Source: Dyella dinghuensis (GTDB lineage: Bacteria > Pseudomonadota > Gammaproteobacteria > Xanthomonadales > Rhodanobacteraceae). Taken from it: DNA of 64,000 bases. Positions within the stretch are counted from its first letter, which is position 1. Each line of letters opens with the position of its first letter. Location: assembly GCF_003977615.1 (NCBI RefSeq), contig NZ_RYZR01000007.1, positions 496,001 through 560,000 on the forward strand, read 5' to 3'. Position numbers and translations under genes: made by a program. Positions 16,978 to 28,300 of the stretch are shown here, one piece after another. The notes below the pieces were generated by a model that saw nothing but the letters and a program-made list of their open reading frames with translations, was not told the origin of the DNA and did not search any database.

Positions 16978-19059
16978 TTACCAGATCTTCACGCGATCAT
17001 CCGGCGCCAGATACAATTTCTCATCAGGCTTGACGCTGAACGCGTCATACCAGCCATCAAGATTGCGCACCGTCTGCGCGCGGAAGTTGGCCGGCGCGTG
17101 CACATCGACGGACAGTCGTTGACGAAGCGCTGCGTCGCGAATCTTGTAGCGCCACGCCTGACCGAACGCCAGGAAGAACCGCTGGTCGCCCGTGAGATTG
17201 TCGATAACCGGCGCCGGCTTGCCACCGAGTGACTTGTGATAAGCAGCGAAAGACACCGTGATGCCGGACAGATCGGCGATATTTTCGCCCAACGTCTGTT
17301 GGCCGTTCACATGCAGACCCGGTAGCGCTTCGTACTGGTTGTACTGCTGAACCAGCTTCTGCGTCGCCGCCTGGAAGTGCGCTGCATCCTGCGGTGTCCA
17401 CCAGTTTTCCAGCTTGCCTTGCGCATCGAAATCGGCGCCGGTGTTGTCGAAGCTATGGCTGATTTCGTGGCCGATTACCGCGCCAATAGCACCGTAGTTG
17501 GCGGCGTCATCTGCTTTTGGATCAAAGAAGGGCGGTTGCAAAATGGCGGCCGGGAAGTTCAACGCATTTTGCAGCGGCAGATTCACGGCATTCACCGTTT
17601 GCGGCGTCATCCACCACTCGCCGCGATCGACCGGCTGATGGAGCTTGGCGATCTGATGCTGATATTCCAGTCGCTCGGCACGCAGATGGTTGCCGAGCGG
17701 ATCATCCGCTTTCACGACCAACGTGCTGTAGTCACGCCACTTTTCCGGATAACCCACACCTACGCGCAAGGTGGCGATTTTTTCTTTTGCCTTGGCGCGC
17801 GTCGCCGGCGTCATCCATGCAAGCGTCGTCAGCCGTTCGTCAAAGGCGGCGAGGATGTTTTTCACCATCGTCTGCACACGAGCTTTTGCGGAAGCAGGGA
17901 AATACTGCTTGACGTAAAGCTGGCCGACGGCATCGCCGAGGTCTGCATTCGTCAACACAACGGCACGCTTCCAGCGCTCCTGCTGTTGCGGCGTTCCCTG
18001 CAGCGTGGTGCCGTAGAAGTTAAAATTGAGATCGACGTAGGCTTTCGGCAGCATCGGTGCTGCACCGTCGATGGCGTGATAACGCAAAAGCTGCTTCCAT
18101 GTTTCGACCGGCTCGCTCGCGACGAGGGCGGAGATCGCTGTAGTCGCTGATGGCTGCCATGCATCAATATGCTGCTGATCGCTCAGGCCTGCCGCCTTGA
18201 AATACGCCGTCCAATTGATGCCTGGCGCTTTCTGAGCGAAGTCGCTCATGCTCCACACGTTGTTGGCTTTGTGCACGTCCTGACTGTCGACGAGGCTTTC
18301 CTGCGCTTGCGCGATCTTCGTTTCCAGCGCGACGATGGACTTCGCCTGCGCATCGGCATCGGGTGTGCCGGCGAGTTTCAACAGCGATGCCACATAGGTT
18401 TGATACTTCGCGAGCGCCGCCACCATTTGCGGATCCTGCGACACGTAGTAGTCGCGGCTCGGCATGGCCAGGCCACCCTGCATCAGGTACACCATCGAAT
18501 GCGAGGTGTCTTCGAGACCCTGTGTCACGAACGCACCAAAAAGATTTTCGGTGTGGAAATTCGTCGAGTTGATGGGGTCCACATCGGCGCGCATCTGGCT
18601 GCCCAGTACGCGGGAGAGGTCATCGCGGGTCTTGATGGCGTCGATTTGATCGAGCTCGGCTTTCAGCGGTGCGAGCCCAAGCTTCTCAATGTTCGCTTCG
18701 TCCATGAAAGCGGCGTAATAGTCCGCAATCTTGCGAGAATTCGAACCGGCGGCCGCGTTGGACTTGGCGAGACTCTGGATAAGGTCGGACGTGCGCTTTT
18801 CGGCGATCTGATAGACGAGGAGAAAGCTGCCAGTACTGGAGCGGTCTGCCGGAATCTGCGCAGTCTTCAGCCAAGTGCCATTGGCGTAACCGAAGAAATC
18901 GTTGCCCGGGTGAATCGATTGATCGATGCCGGCAAGATCAATGCCGATGTTCGAGTTGCCGGCATTTGTCGCGGGGCTGGCCGCCATGGCGGGCATTGCC
19001 ATCAGAACCGTGGCACCGCTCAAAGCCGCCGCAGTAAAAATTGATCGAAATCGCTGCAT
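16978..19059 (-). CDS. M13-family zinc metallopeptidase (neprilysin/PepO-like)
   Basis: An exported endopeptidase of 693 residues. The signal peptide is MQRFRSIFTAAALSGATVLM followed by AMPAMAA. The zinc motif HEISH is at 531-535, with His531, Glu532 and His535, and the downstream ENIADLSG supplies Glu592 as third ligand and Asp596. The length and the conserved C-terminal tail (DDRVKIW) match bacterial PepO-type enzymes, which cleave short peptides. It is probably periplasmic. It lies downstream of the GH92 gene on the same strand, but a hairpin separates them, so cotranscription is doubtful. Confidence 0.93.
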   Translation of the reverse strand: MQRFRSIFTAAALSGATVLMAMPAMAASPATNAGNSNIGIDLAGIDQSIHPGNDFFGYANGTWLKTAQIPADRSSTGSFLLVYQIAEKRTSDLIQSLAKSNAAAGSNSRKIADYYAAFMDEANIEKLGLAPLKAELDQIDAIKTRDDLSRVLGSQMRADVDPINSTNFHTENLFGAFVTQGLEDTSHSMVYLMQGGLAMPSRDYYVSQDPQMVAALAKYQTYVASLLKLAGTPDADAQAKSIVALETKIAQAQESLVDSQDVHKANNVWSMSDFAQKAPGINWTAYFKAAGLSDQQHIDAWQPSATTAISALVASEPVETWKQLLRYHAIDGAAPMLPKAYVDLNFNFYGTTLQGTPQQQERWKRAVVLTNADLGDAVGQLYVKQYFPASAKARVQTMVKNILAAFDERLTTLAWMTPATRAKAKEKIATLRVGVGYPEKWRDYSTLVVKADDPLGNHLRAERLEYQHQIAKLHQPVDRGEWWMTPQTVNAVNLPLQNALNFPAAILQPPFFDPKADDAANYGAIGAVIGHEISHSFDNTGADFDAQGKLENWWTPQDAAHFQAATQKLVQQYNQYEALPGLHVNGQQTLGENIADLSGITVSFAAYHKSLGGKPAPVIDNLTGDQRFFLAFGQAWRYKIRDAALRQRLSVDVHAPANFRAQTVRNLDGWYDAFSVKPDEKLYLAPDDRVKIW

Positions 19060-19143
19060 GGCAATCCCCTTATCTGTGGAGTGAGTTCTCCAAGATAGTG
19101 CGCCATGACGCGCTTGTGTGCATGACTTTCGGGCTATGCGACT

Positions 19144-19175
19144 GCCTCGTCACCTTCACCAGGAAGTGACGAGGC
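19144..19175 (-). terminator. Hairpin after the GH92 gene (possible terminator)
   Basis: A perfect 10-bp stem GCCTCGTCAC / GTGACGAGGC around a 12-nt loop begins just after the mannosidase stop. No clear T tract follows on the minus strand, so it may act as an mRNA 3' end stabiliser instead of an intrinsic terminator. Confidence 0.5.
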
Positions 19176-19183
19176 GACGCCCC

Positions 19184-22100
19184 TTACTGTGTTGTCGGGC
19201 CGATCAGTTCGATCTCAGCCAGTGCTGCGTGTGCTGATGCAGCATCGTCGAAAGCGATCCGGTAGTAGGCGTGCTTTGCGGGCTGCCGGACGCCAAAGAC
19301 ACGCGTCTGGCGCGGCCACGGGAAGCGCTGGTGATCCCTGGCATCAAGTGTCGACCAGTGCTGACCATCGTCCGAGGCTTCGAGCTTCCAATTCGATGGC
19401 GCCGCCGCATGAATCGGCGAGGTGAGCGTATACATCGCAATGGCGTGAGGCTGCGAGAAGTGCCAGCTCACGATGGGATGCGCGCCTGGCAACTGTGCCT
19501 CGGTGTCGCTCGTATGATCGAACAGATTGGCGAGGTCGGGCATGGCTGGATCGCTGGCCGCTTGTCCGTCGTCTTTGCCCACGAGATCGCGCATGGGTGA
19601 TGGCTTGCCTTGCGTTGTCAGCGAAGGCGGTAATGCGTCCTCGCTGCTACCCCACTTTGATGGCGCTGGGCCCATGGTGAAGTCCAGCGTAGCGCCGTTT
19701 GCAAGCAAGGCATGCGGCAGTGTGACTTTGTTCCAGGGCTGACCATTCACACGCACGCTCTGGATGTAGCGATTGCTATCGCTCACATTCGGCGCATTGA
19801 CGACGATGTGTTTGCCGTTTTCCAACGTGATGTCCATATGTGGAAAGTACGGTGCGCCGATCACGTATTCCGGCGTGCCCATGCGCAAGGGATAAAACCC
19901 CGCCGCGCTGAACAGCCACCAGCCTGACATTTCGCCGTTGTCTTCATCGCCCACGTAGCCTTGGCCGATGGAACTGCCGACGGAAAGTCGTGCCAATACA
20001 TCGCGCACTTTGTCCTGTGCTTTCCACGGCTCACCGGTGTAGTCGTACATGTAGATGATGTGATGCGATGGCTGATTGCTATGGCCGTACTGCCCCATGC
20101 GCACAGCCTGTGCTTCACGCATTTCATGGATCGGCTTGCCGTAATTGCCAACGTGATAGATGCCTGGCGTGGCGAAGAACTGATCCAGCTTGGCGGCAAG
20201 CGCGTCGCGGCCACCATAAAGTGCCGCTAGCCCAGCGCCATCTTGCGGCGCGTGGAATGCCATATTCCATGCATCCGTCTCGGTGTAATCGTCGCCCCAC
20301 TGGAACGGATCGAAGTTCTGCTTGGTGTAGCGCCAGTTTCCTTGCGCATCGCGGCCAACGAAGAAGCCGATATCCGGGTTGAAAAGATTGACGTAATTCA
20401 GTGCGCGATTGTCGAAGTAGGTCGCATCTTCGGCATATTGCGACTGATAAGCGTCAGCTCCGGTGTGTTGCTCGCCAAGCGCGCGTGCAAGGTTGCCTAT
20501 GGCAAAATCGGCGATATAGCCGTCCATCGACCACGACAGACCTTCCTTGGTGTCCTTGTCGGTGTAGCCGTTGAAGATCGAGCGCTGCAAACCCTTACGG
20601 CCGGTGCCCATCAAGGGACTTACCACCGTGGCGTCTTTCAACGCAGCCTGGTAGAACGAGCGCACATCGAAGTTGTGCACGCCCTTGAGCCACGCGTCGG
20701 CAAAAGCGACATCTGCGCTGGTGCCTACCATCAAGTCGGCATAGCCCGGCGAGGACCAGCGCGCGATCCAGCCGCCATCGCGATATTCCTGCACGAAGCC
20801 ATCGATCATCGTGCCCGCCTGCTGCGGCATCAACAAGCTATAGGCCGGCCATGCAGTGCGGTAGGTATCCCAGAAACCATTGTTGACGAACACTTTGCCG
20901 TCGACGATGCGTGCGCCAGTTTGCGTTGGCGTGTCTTTGCCTACTTCGGCAGAGAACGGGCTTGCGTAGCGATAGACGGGTTTCGTCGCCGTACCCGTAT
21001 TCTCGTAGGCCGAGTTGGGATACATCGTCAAGCGATAAAGGCTCGAGTAAAGCGTGACAAGCTCGCCTTGGCTGGCGCCTTGCACATGGACGATGCCAAG
21101 CTGCTTGTCCCAAATCTTCTGCGCTGCGTTGCGCACATCGTCGAAGCTTTCGTTCGGACCGATTTCCAGCGCAAGGTTGTGCTTGGCCTGGTCCAGACTT
21201 ATCAGCGATGTGGCGATGTGCACATTTACCGTTTTTGTCTTCGACGTGTCGAAGCCAAACCATGCGGTAACGTTGTCGCGATTCTCGCCCGTCAACTTGC
21301 CGCTTTCGCTTACCGGCTGCTCCACCGTCGCGTAGAAGAAGAGGCGCGTGGCTCCCGTCGAAAGCACGCTCTTTACATCGGAGTAGCCGCTGAAGCTGCG
21401 ATGCGAAGGATCGAGCGTGATGCCAGCATCGTTCGTGACGTTGTCAAAAATCAGCTGTCCGCGATTGCCGGGAAAGGTGAAACGGAACGCTGCGGCGTGA
21501 TCGGTGGGCGTCATCTCGCCAACAATGCCGTTGTCGAACGTCACTTTGTAGTAATGCGCGTGGGCAACCTCGTTGTCATGAGTGAAGCTCAATGCACGTG
21601 CTTCGCGATTCGCATTCGGCGCGCCCGAGGCAACGGCCGCCGGCATCATCTGGAAGGTCTGACGGTCACCCATCCAGGGGCTGGGCTCGTGAGAGAGCGA
21701 AAAGGCTTCCAGGCGCGGGCGATTGTTGGCGTCGTTACGATCCTGATACTGGTACATCCAGTCGGAGCTCGCATCCGTCACCGGCGTCCAGAAATTGAAG
21801 CCGTGCGGTAACACCAGCGCAGGAAAGGTGTTTCCGCGCGAGAACACCATGTTGGAATTGGTGCCGCGACGCGTTTCCACCAGATCGCTGGGATGCTGAT
21901 CGGACACGCTTTCCGCTGCGGGGCCAACCCGCAGGTCGTCCAGGAATCCTTCGAAGTGTGCGGCGGGCCCGTTATGCACCAGCACGATGTGACGAATACG
22001 GCGCCCAGCTGCGACATGGCCCACATCGATCGCCAGCCTGTTCCACTGATTCACATACAGCGTGCGGCTTTCGCCTTGCGCGTGTGCATCCGCAGCGATG

Positions 22101-22561
22101 CGATGCTGATCTTGCGCAGCGTGTGCGGAAAAACGCGTGCCGTCGTCGAAGATCAGATCGACCGCGACATAGGTTGACGGGTCGTGCAGATCGTCAGCAA
22201 CGATGCAGGGAAACAACAGATATGAAAGCTGCGTGTTCGCGCTGACTGGCACGTCGACGTCGAAAATGGCGGCTTCCTGCTTGCCGCCAGCGTTGCCGAA
22301 GTAATGCAGCGAATGAAGTCCGGTGAATCCCATACCCGGTTTCGCGCTGTAAGCATCCTGCGCGGCGGGCCCACCAGCAACCTGCACACCGAATGCGGCA
22401 TTTGGCGGACTCGCGATAGGCGAGGGCTGGCCAGTTTCGAAGGAGCTGTAGAAAACGTCGTTGTTCGGACCGGCACATGCCAACGTCGTAAAAAATGCCA
22501 AAGCGAAAACCGCGAGCGATTGCCGACGACGTGTCACGAAAGATTCTGGCGCCTTGAGCAT
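19184..22561 (-). CDS. GH92-family exo-alpha-mannosidase with accessory sugar-binding domains
   Basis: A secreted or periplasmic 1125-residue glycoside hydrolase, expected to trim alpha-linked mannose from glycans with calcium dependence. A signal peptide precedes ACAGPNNDVF. The GH92 core spans roughly residues 225-960, with the family signatures GDDYTETDAWN, SNQPSHHIIYMYDY and GDEDNGEMSGWW followed by FSAAGFYP. The N-terminal region (about 30-210) resembles a beta-sandwich glycan-binding module. The last 150 residues resemble an F5/8-type (discoidin) domain. The linkage specificity cannot be read from the sequence. It is a lone polysaccharide gene here, with no SusC/D-like or transporter partner. 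Confidence 0.9.
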   Translation of the reverse strand: MLKAPESFVTRRRQSLAVFALAFFTTLACAGPNNDVFYSSFETGQPSPIASPPNAAFGVQVAGGPAAQDAYSAKPGMGFTGLHSLHYFGNAGGKQEAAIFDVDVPVSANTQLSYLLFPCIVADDLHDPSTYVAVDLIFDDGTRFSAHAAQDQHRIAADAHAQGESRTLYVNQWNRLAIDVGHVAAGRRIRHIVLVHNGPAAHFEGFLDDLRVGPAAESVSDQHPSDLVETRRGTNSNMVFSRGNTFPALVLPHGFNFWTPVTDASSDWMYQYQDRNDANNRPRLEAFSLSHEPSPWMGDRQTFQMMPAAVASGAPNANREARALSFTHDNEVAHAHYYKVTFDNGIVGEMTPTDHAAAFRFTFPGNRGQLIFDNVTNDAGITLDPSHRSFSGYSDVKSVLSTGATRLFFYATVEQPVSESGKLTGENRDNVTAWFGFDTSKTKTVNVHIATSLISLDQAKHNLALEIGPNESFDDVRNAAQKIWDKQLGIVHVQGASQGELVTLYSSLYRLTMYPNSAYENTGTATKPVYRYASPFSAEVGKDTPTQTGARIVDGKVFVNNGFWDTYRTAWPAYSLLMPQQAGTMIDGFVQEYRDGGWIARWSSPGYADLMVGTSADVAFADAWLKGVHNFDVRSFYQAALKDATVVSPLMGTGRKGLQRSIFNGYTDKDTKEGLSWSMDGYIADFAIGNLARALGEQHTGADAYQSQYAEDATYFDNRALNYVNLFNPDIGFFVGRDAQGNWRYTKQNFDPFQWGDDYTETDAWNMAFHAPQDGAGLAALYGGRDALAAKLDQFFATPGIYHVGNYGKPIHEMREAQAVRMGQYGHSNQPSHHIIYMYDYTGEPWKAQDKVRDVLARLSVGSSIGQGYVGDEDNGEMSGWWLFSAAGFYPLRMGTPEYVIGAPYFPHMDITLENGKHIVVNAPNVSDSNRYIQSVRVNGQPWNKVTLPHALLANGATLDFTMGPAPSKWGSSEDALPPSLTTQGKPSPMRDLVGKDDGQAASDPAMPDLANLFDHTSDTEAQLPGAHPIVSWHFSQPHAIAMYTLTSPIHAAAPSNWKLEASDDGQHWSTLDARDHQRFPWPRQTRVFGVRQPAKHAYYRIAFDDAASAHAALAEIELIGPTTQ

Positions 22562-23068
22562 CTGTCACCCCTATAAGGCCGTACGGAAACGCTCGGCCGG
22601 AACGCACTGAAGATCGGATTTAAATCGATCTAAATCGTGTGTGTCAAACCGCAGCGCAGCAACGCCGTCGCAGGGCGCTAACGCTGTATGGTCTATTGAT
22701 CTTTCCATAATTTTTGGCGCCGGCTTCATCCCTAGCGAAGATGGTCCGATGCCGCCGCAGATACTCCCTCTCCCCTTCGGGGAGAGGGTTGGGGTGAGGG
22801 GGCGCCGCTTGCACAGAGCACCATCTTTGCAAACAGATTCCGCGACGGATTTCCCTGCAACATGATGCCTTTGCGCAAGAATTGCCCCTCACCCCAGCCC
22901 TCTCCCCGGAGGGGAGAGGGGGCAAGCTCGCTTGTCGCATCTTATGGAAAGCTAAGTAGCATGACCGGAAGCACCCGGTTCAACATGTCGATTTCGGATC
23001 GACTCGTTCGACGCTGTTACAAAGGCAGCCGGCCGGGTTCGCGGCCGTAACAACTTTCAGGAGAAATC
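22562..23068. other. 507-bp gap between the GH92 gene and the MFS exporter
   Basis: This is the divergent promoter region for the two flanking genes. Its middle third is filled by a palindromic repeat pair (22766-22920). The rest shows no convincing ORF, RNA gene or divergent regulator gene. A ribosome-binding AGGAG lies just before 23069. Confidence 0.6.
22766..22920. repeat. Palindromic repeat pair (forward-reverse)
   Basis: Hairpins CCCTCTCCCC-TTC-GGGGAGAGGG (22766-22788) and CCCTCTCCCC-GGA-GGGGAGAGGG (22898-22920) enclose about 110 bp. The inner arms are GTTGGGGTGAGGGGGCG and its complement. Size and orientation are almost the same as those of the copy inside hrpA (155 versus 153 bp). 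Confidence 0.9.
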
Positions 23069-24535
23069 ATGACGGCATCTTCCACCGACTCAGCTTCACG
23101 CACGCCGGAACATTCGGATCGTCGCTGGTGGGCGTTAATGGTGCTATGCCTTGGCGTACTGATGATCGTGCTGGACACGACCATCGTGAACGTGGCACTG
23201 CCGTCGATCAAAACGGATCTGCTGTTTACCGATACGGCGCTGGCGTGGGTCGTGAATGCCTACATGCTGACGTATGGAGGTTTTCTTTTACTGGGTGGAC
23301 GGCTTGGCGATCTGTACGGCCATCGAAAACTGTTTTTGTACGGGATCGTGTTTTTTACCTTGGCATCGCTCGCATGCGGCCTCTCGACGACACAGCTCGA
23401 ACTGGTCGTTGCGCGCAGCGTGCAAGGACTCGGCGGCGCCGTCGTCAGCGCGGTCGGGTTGTCGTTAATCATGGACCTGTTTACGGAACCCGCCGATCGC
23501 GCGAAAGCGATGGGCATCTACGGTTTCGTGTGTGCCGGCGGTGGCAGCATTGGTGCGATGCTTGGCGGCGTGCTGACCAGTAGTTTGAGTTGGCACTGGA
23601 TATTCCTGGTAAATCTGCCCATCGGCATCATCGTCATGGCGCTGTCGTTACGCTTGTTGCCCGCAGCACATGGGACGTCGGGGTCGCGGCATCTGGATGT
23701 ATGGGGTGCGGTGACGGTGACGACGGCCATGCTATTGGCGGTATACGCCATCATCAACGGCAACCAGATGGGGTGGACATCGTCACGCACGCTAGGGCAA
23801 CTCGCTGTAGCGGTGCTGATACTGATGTTGTTTTTCTGGATCGAAACGCGCGTGCGTGTGCCGCTGATGCCGCTGCGTCTGTTCCGCCTGCGCAATCTGG
23901 CGGTTGCCAATATCACTGCCGTGTTGTGGGCGGCGTCGATGTTCGCGTGGTTTTTTCTCTCGGCTTTGTACATGCAGCTGGTGCTCGGATACAGCCCGAT
24001 GGAAGTCGGGCTCGCATTTTTGCCCGCCAACATCATCATGGCTGCGTTTTCGCTCGGCCTGTCGGCGAAGCTGGTGATGCGCTTTGGCATTCGCCGTCCC
24101 CTGGCATGGGGTCTTGTTTTCGCCGCATGCGGTTTGCTTTTGTTCTCGCATGCACCGGAAAACGGACATTTTCTGCCTGACATTTTTCCGGGCATGGTGA
24201 TGCTGGGACTTGGTGCAGGCATTGCGTTCAATCCGATGTTGCTGGCCGCGATGAATGATGTGGCCCCGAGCGAATCGGGCCTGGCGTCCGGAATGGTCAA
24301 CACCGCTTTCATGCTGGGCGGCCCACTTGGACTTGCCGTGCTCGCCAGTCTCGCCGCATCGCGATCCCAAGCGTTGCTTGCGGCAGGGCGTACGCAGACG
24401 TTTGCGCTGGCATCCGGTTATCAATCTGCATTTTTGGTGGGCGCGTGTTTTGCCGCGTTGGCAGCGCTGATCGGTGCGGCGTTGTTGCGCATCGCGCAGA
24501 CACCAGCCGGCGAACAACCGGTTGCGGCACATTGA
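23069..24535 (+). CDS. MFS drug exporter, DHA2 (EmrB/QacA) family
   Basis: A 488-residue inner-membrane proton antiporter with about 14 predicted helices. The DHA2 signature LDTTIVNVALPSI lies in the first helix. The MFS loop GGRLGDLYGHRK follows helix 2. A strong AGGAG sits before ATG 23069. There is no EmrA/HlyD adaptor or TolC-like gene nearby, so it probably acts alone in efflux to the periplasm. The substrate is unknown. The downstream DUF899 gene follows after 21 bp and is likely cotranscribed. Confidence 0.9.
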   Translation: MTASSTDSASRTPEHSDRRWWALMVLCLGVLMIVLDTTIVNVALPSIKTDLLFTDTALAWVVNAYMLTYGGFLLLGGRLGDLYGHRKLFLYGIVFFTLASLACGLSTTQLELVVARSVQGLGGAVVSAVGLSLIMDLFTEPADRAKAMGIYGFVCAGGGSIGAMLGGVLTSSLSWHWIFLVNLPIGIIVMALSLRLLPAAHGTSGSRHLDVWGAVTVTTAMLLAVYAIINGNQMGWTSSRTLGQLAVAVLILMLFFWIETRVRVPLMPLRLFRLRNLAVANITAVLWAASMFAWFFLSALYMQLVLGYSPMEVGLAFLPANIIMAAFSLGLSAKLVMRFGIRRPLAWGLVFAACGLLLFSHAPENGHFLPDIFPGMVMLGLGAGIAFNPMLLAAMNDVAPSESGLASGMVNTAFMLGGPLGLAVLASLAASRSQALLAAGRTQTFALASGYQSAFLVGACFAALAALIGAALLRIAQTPAGEQPVAAH

Positions 24536-24556
24536 AACGTTTCATCGGAGATCGTC

Positions 24557-25330
24557 ATGGAACATGAAGTCGTATCGCGTGAAGCATGGCTGGAAGCGCG
24601 CCGGGCTCTGGTGGCGAAGGAAAAGGCGCATATGCGGCTGAACGATCAGCTCAACGCCGAGCGGCGCGCGCTTCCGTGGCTCAAGATCGACAAGGATTAT
24701 CAGTTCGATAGTCCGACCGGAAAGCTGTCGCTATCGGATCTTTTTGACGGACGGAGCCAGCTCTTCGTCAAGCATTACATGCTCGGTCCAGGGCAGCAGC
24801 ATCATTGCGTGGGCTGCGCGCTGGAAGTCGATCACGTGGAGGGCACGTTGGTGCATCTTCAGAATCACGATCTTTCCTATGTCGCGATCGCGCGTGCACC
24901 TATCGAAGAAATCGAAGCGCTGCGCAAGCGAATGGGCTGGCGTTTTCCATTTGTGTCTTCGTATCACAGCGATTTCAATTACGACTTCAACGTGTCGTAC
25001 ACGCCGGAACAGGTTCAGGCAAAGAAGGCATCGTATAACTTCCGCGACATCGATCCGCCGATGGAAGATCTATCGGGTGACAGTGTTTTCTACAAGAACG
25101 AGAAGGGCGAGATTTTTCTCACCTACGCTGCCTTCGGGCGCGGGTGCGAACTATTTCTGGGAATCTATCCGTTCCTGGATGTCAGTCCCAAGGGCAGGGC
25201 GGAACACGGCCCGCACCACGCATTGGGCGACTGGGTCCGGCCGCACGACAAATACGGCAAGCAGGGCACCGTGGAACCTACCGGGCGTTATCACGACGAG
25301 GGCTGCGGCTGTTCCATGCACAAGCGGTAA
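24557..25330 (+). CDS. DUF899 family (thioredoxin-like fold) protein
   Basis: A 257-residue cytosolic protein of the DUF899 family, recognised by REAWLEARRALVAKEKA at the N-terminus, the central HCVGCALEVDH and the C-terminal WVRPHDKYG. The family adopts a thioredoxin-like fold. The biochemical role is not established. Cys-x-x-Cys in HCVGC could be redox-active. It follows the MFS exporter closely (GGAG before ATG 24557). Its stop lies only 10 bp from the convergent tamB stop, with no obvious terminator between them. Confidence 0.85.
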   Translation: MEHEVVSREAWLEARRALVAKEKAHMRLNDQLNAERRALPWLKIDKDYQFDSPTGKLSLSDLFDGRSQLFVKHYMLGPGQQHHCVGCALEVDHVEGTLVHLQNHDLSYVAIARAPIEEIEALRKRMGWRFPFVSSYHSDFNYDFNVSYTPEQVQAKKASYNFRDIDPPMEDLSGDSVFYKNEKGEIFLTYAAFGRGCELFLGIYPFLDVSPKGRAEHGPHHALGDWVRPHDKYGKQGTVEPTGRYHDEGCGCSMHKR

Positions 25331-25340
25331 CGCTGCGCGG

Positions 25341-28300
25341 TTATTTCTCGATGCGATAGTTGAGGCTGGCGCGGTTAAAGTCGGTAGCGTTCTGCGCCTC
25401 GAAACTCCAGCGCTTGCTCAGGCGATAACGCAGCGTGATCACCTGTCCGGGCTCGAAAAGGCCGATGCCGTAGCTGAGATACAGCCGCGGCGAAAGGTAT
25501 TTGCCGACGGTGAATGCCGAGCTGCCGTTCAATGCATCGCTGCTCGATACGCCAATGTCGCTGATGCCGAGTTTGCTGCCGACACTCTTTGCCAGGTAAT
25601 TGCCGGTCGCCGATCCTAGCGCCTGTGCCGCCGTCGTCACCATGTTGCCTTCGCCGCCTTTCACCTGCGAAATCGGCTTGCCCGTCACCAGATAGGACAG
25701 CGCGTCGGATTGATCCATCGCCGGGTTGGAAAACACGGTGACGACTGGCCGCTGCGCCGTGCCAGAGATGAGCAGCCCGACTTGCTGACCTTCATCGATC
25801 GTGGCATTCGGCGTAAGGCTGCGCATGGCCCGGATATTGAGGCCGGGATTGCTGATCGGCGAGCTGGCGAACAACAGCAAGCCATGCTGGATTTGCAGGT
25901 TCTGGCCGTAGGCTTTGTAGGTACCGTCGACGCTCACTTGGCCTTGACCGGTGGTTTCACGGCCGGGCCGTTCGTTCACCGTGATCACGCCGCTCAATCG
26001 GCCGTCCAGACCCATGCCGACAAGATGCGCGTGCTGTCCAAGATCGACCTTGATCGACGCATTGATAGGCATGCCGCCTTCGTTGGCCGGTTGCTGCGGT
26101 TGATCGACGATCACGATGTCCGATGACGCCTTGTTCACGCCATTGCCCGGCAACTTGTCGAGATTCACGTCAGCGCTGTCCATCGACACGCTGCCGGTGG
26201 CGTTGATGCCTTGCGTATCGCGTCGCACGAGTACATCTGGCGAGACGACGACTTTCGCGGCAGGAATATCGACTGCCGTGAACTGGGTGCCCTTGAAGGT
26301 GATCGTGGTCGGTGTTTGCGCATCGAGCCCCGCGATACCTTCAATCGCCAGCGATCCTTTACCGGATTGCACCGTACCGTTGATGCGCAACTGATGTGTG
26401 TCGGCGGCACTGACTGTCAATCGGCCGTTTGTGAGTTTCAATCCTGCATCGGGAACTTCGGCGGCGAAGCTGTCGACGCTGGCCAGCCCGGTGATGTCGG
26501 GTTCGTTCAACGTGCCGCCGAGTTTGAAGTTGCCGTCAAGCTTGCCTTTGACGTTCGCCAGTGAATCGGTGAACAGATCAATGACGTCGAGCTTGTCCAG
26601 ATGCATGCCGATCTGGCCGTTCAGCACCTGCTGCGCACCGGTGATGGATGCCTGTCCATTCACATAGCCGCTGCCATCGACCACGGCATGAAGTGTCGCC
26701 TGCTGGTTTCCAGGCGCGAGCGTGGCGTTGAGCGATAGGTTGTTGTACGTGAGCGCAGGTTGATCGGGGTGTTCGTTATAGAAGACGCGGCCTTGCGATG
26801 AGGTAATGCTTGCATTGCCCGTCAGACTGCCTGCGGCATTGCGATGGATTTTTCCGTTGCCCTCGAGCACGCCTTCGGCGCTGACTGGCATATTTGCGCT
26901 ACCCAACGCATCCATCACCAGTGTGAGTGGCACGGCGTGCAGGCGATAACTGGCGTCGAGATTGCCGCTCTTGTCGTAATTGCCGTTGACGCACAGCGAC
27001 GGCTCGCCTGCAGTCAGGCAAAGATCACCGACATTCGCGCTGCCGTTATTCCATGCAAGCCGCGTCGGCTGCTGTAGATGCCAGCGTGGCAACCCAGGCA
27101 CATCGAGCGTGAGCGCAGAAAGCGTGCCGTTCCAGTTCGGGCCTTTCAGCGAACCATTGAGTGTCAGCGCGGTGGAAAGCTGCTGGCCTTGCGCATTCAA
27201 CGTCAGCTGATGCTGCGCGGACGTGCCATGACCATTTACATCGATCTGGTGGAAAGCGAGGCCGCCGATGTCGGCGCCGTAGGCGTCAATGGCAAGTTTG
27301 CCACCGGGATTGCTGATATCGGGAATATCAGCCTGCAAATTCAGACGCTGAATGGTTTGCTGTTCCCATGCGATGGCTTGCCCTTGCAGCGTACCGTTGA
27401 TGGCCAGCTTCGGAAGCTTTCCACGCACATGAAACTGGCCATTCAATTGACCGCCGGATTGCGGCAACCAATCGTTCAACGATGCGATGGCAAGCGTCAC
27501 ATCCGCGTTGTTCGTATCACCCGGTCGCGCTAGCACTTTCACGGTGCTGTTGCCGGAGGCGAGTTCCAAGGTGCCGTCGAGCACATCATTGGGCGACAGA
27601 TGCAGATGGCCCACACCATGCAAACGGCGTTGCCGCAGGGTGCCCTCGAGTTTGCGCAAATCGAGCGTGACGTTGGGGCTATTCTTGATGAGCGTGCCTT
27701 GCGTACCGAAGTCGGCATCGAGCGAACCGGGCCAGTCGACGAACAACTGACCTGGATCGAATTTGCTCGCAGTCGCCTGGAATTGCCACGCGAGATCCGG
27801 CTGCAGAGTGAGCGTGCCGTTGGCGGTTAGCTGACCTTGCGGCTGCAACAAGCTGAGCGTGTGCAGCTGGATCTGCTTCGGTGTGCCGTCAAGATTCAAC
27901 GCGAGCTTCGCCGGTTTGCCCGGCGGACCGATGGTGACATCGCCTTCGGCGTGATACTGATCGACGCTTCCTTTTGCGGTGATCTGGCCCTGACTATCCA
28001 GCACCTGGCCAACCAGATCGGCGGGTAATTCCAGGTTTTTCCAGCCGACAGCGAGATCGGCGCTTACGGGGTGCGCGTCGAGCTGAATGGTACCGCTGGC
28101 GGTCACCTGACCTTTTATCTGCGGCGAAGCGAGCTGAAGTTGTTTCAGCGTGAGCGTCTTGAAGTCCTCGTCGAACTGGCCCTCAAGCGGTTGCAGCAAC
28201 AGGTGATAGTCGTTGAGATCGACGGCGCCGGTGATGGTGCCGCCGTACTGATCGCCGCTGCCTTGCAGGTTTGCCGCGAGACGCGAAATCGAACTGTCGC

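Noticed and set aside
20243-21811. 522-codon plus-strand frame opposite the GH92 gene
   Set aside because: The minus strand has full GH92 signatures. The antisense frame shows no family motif.
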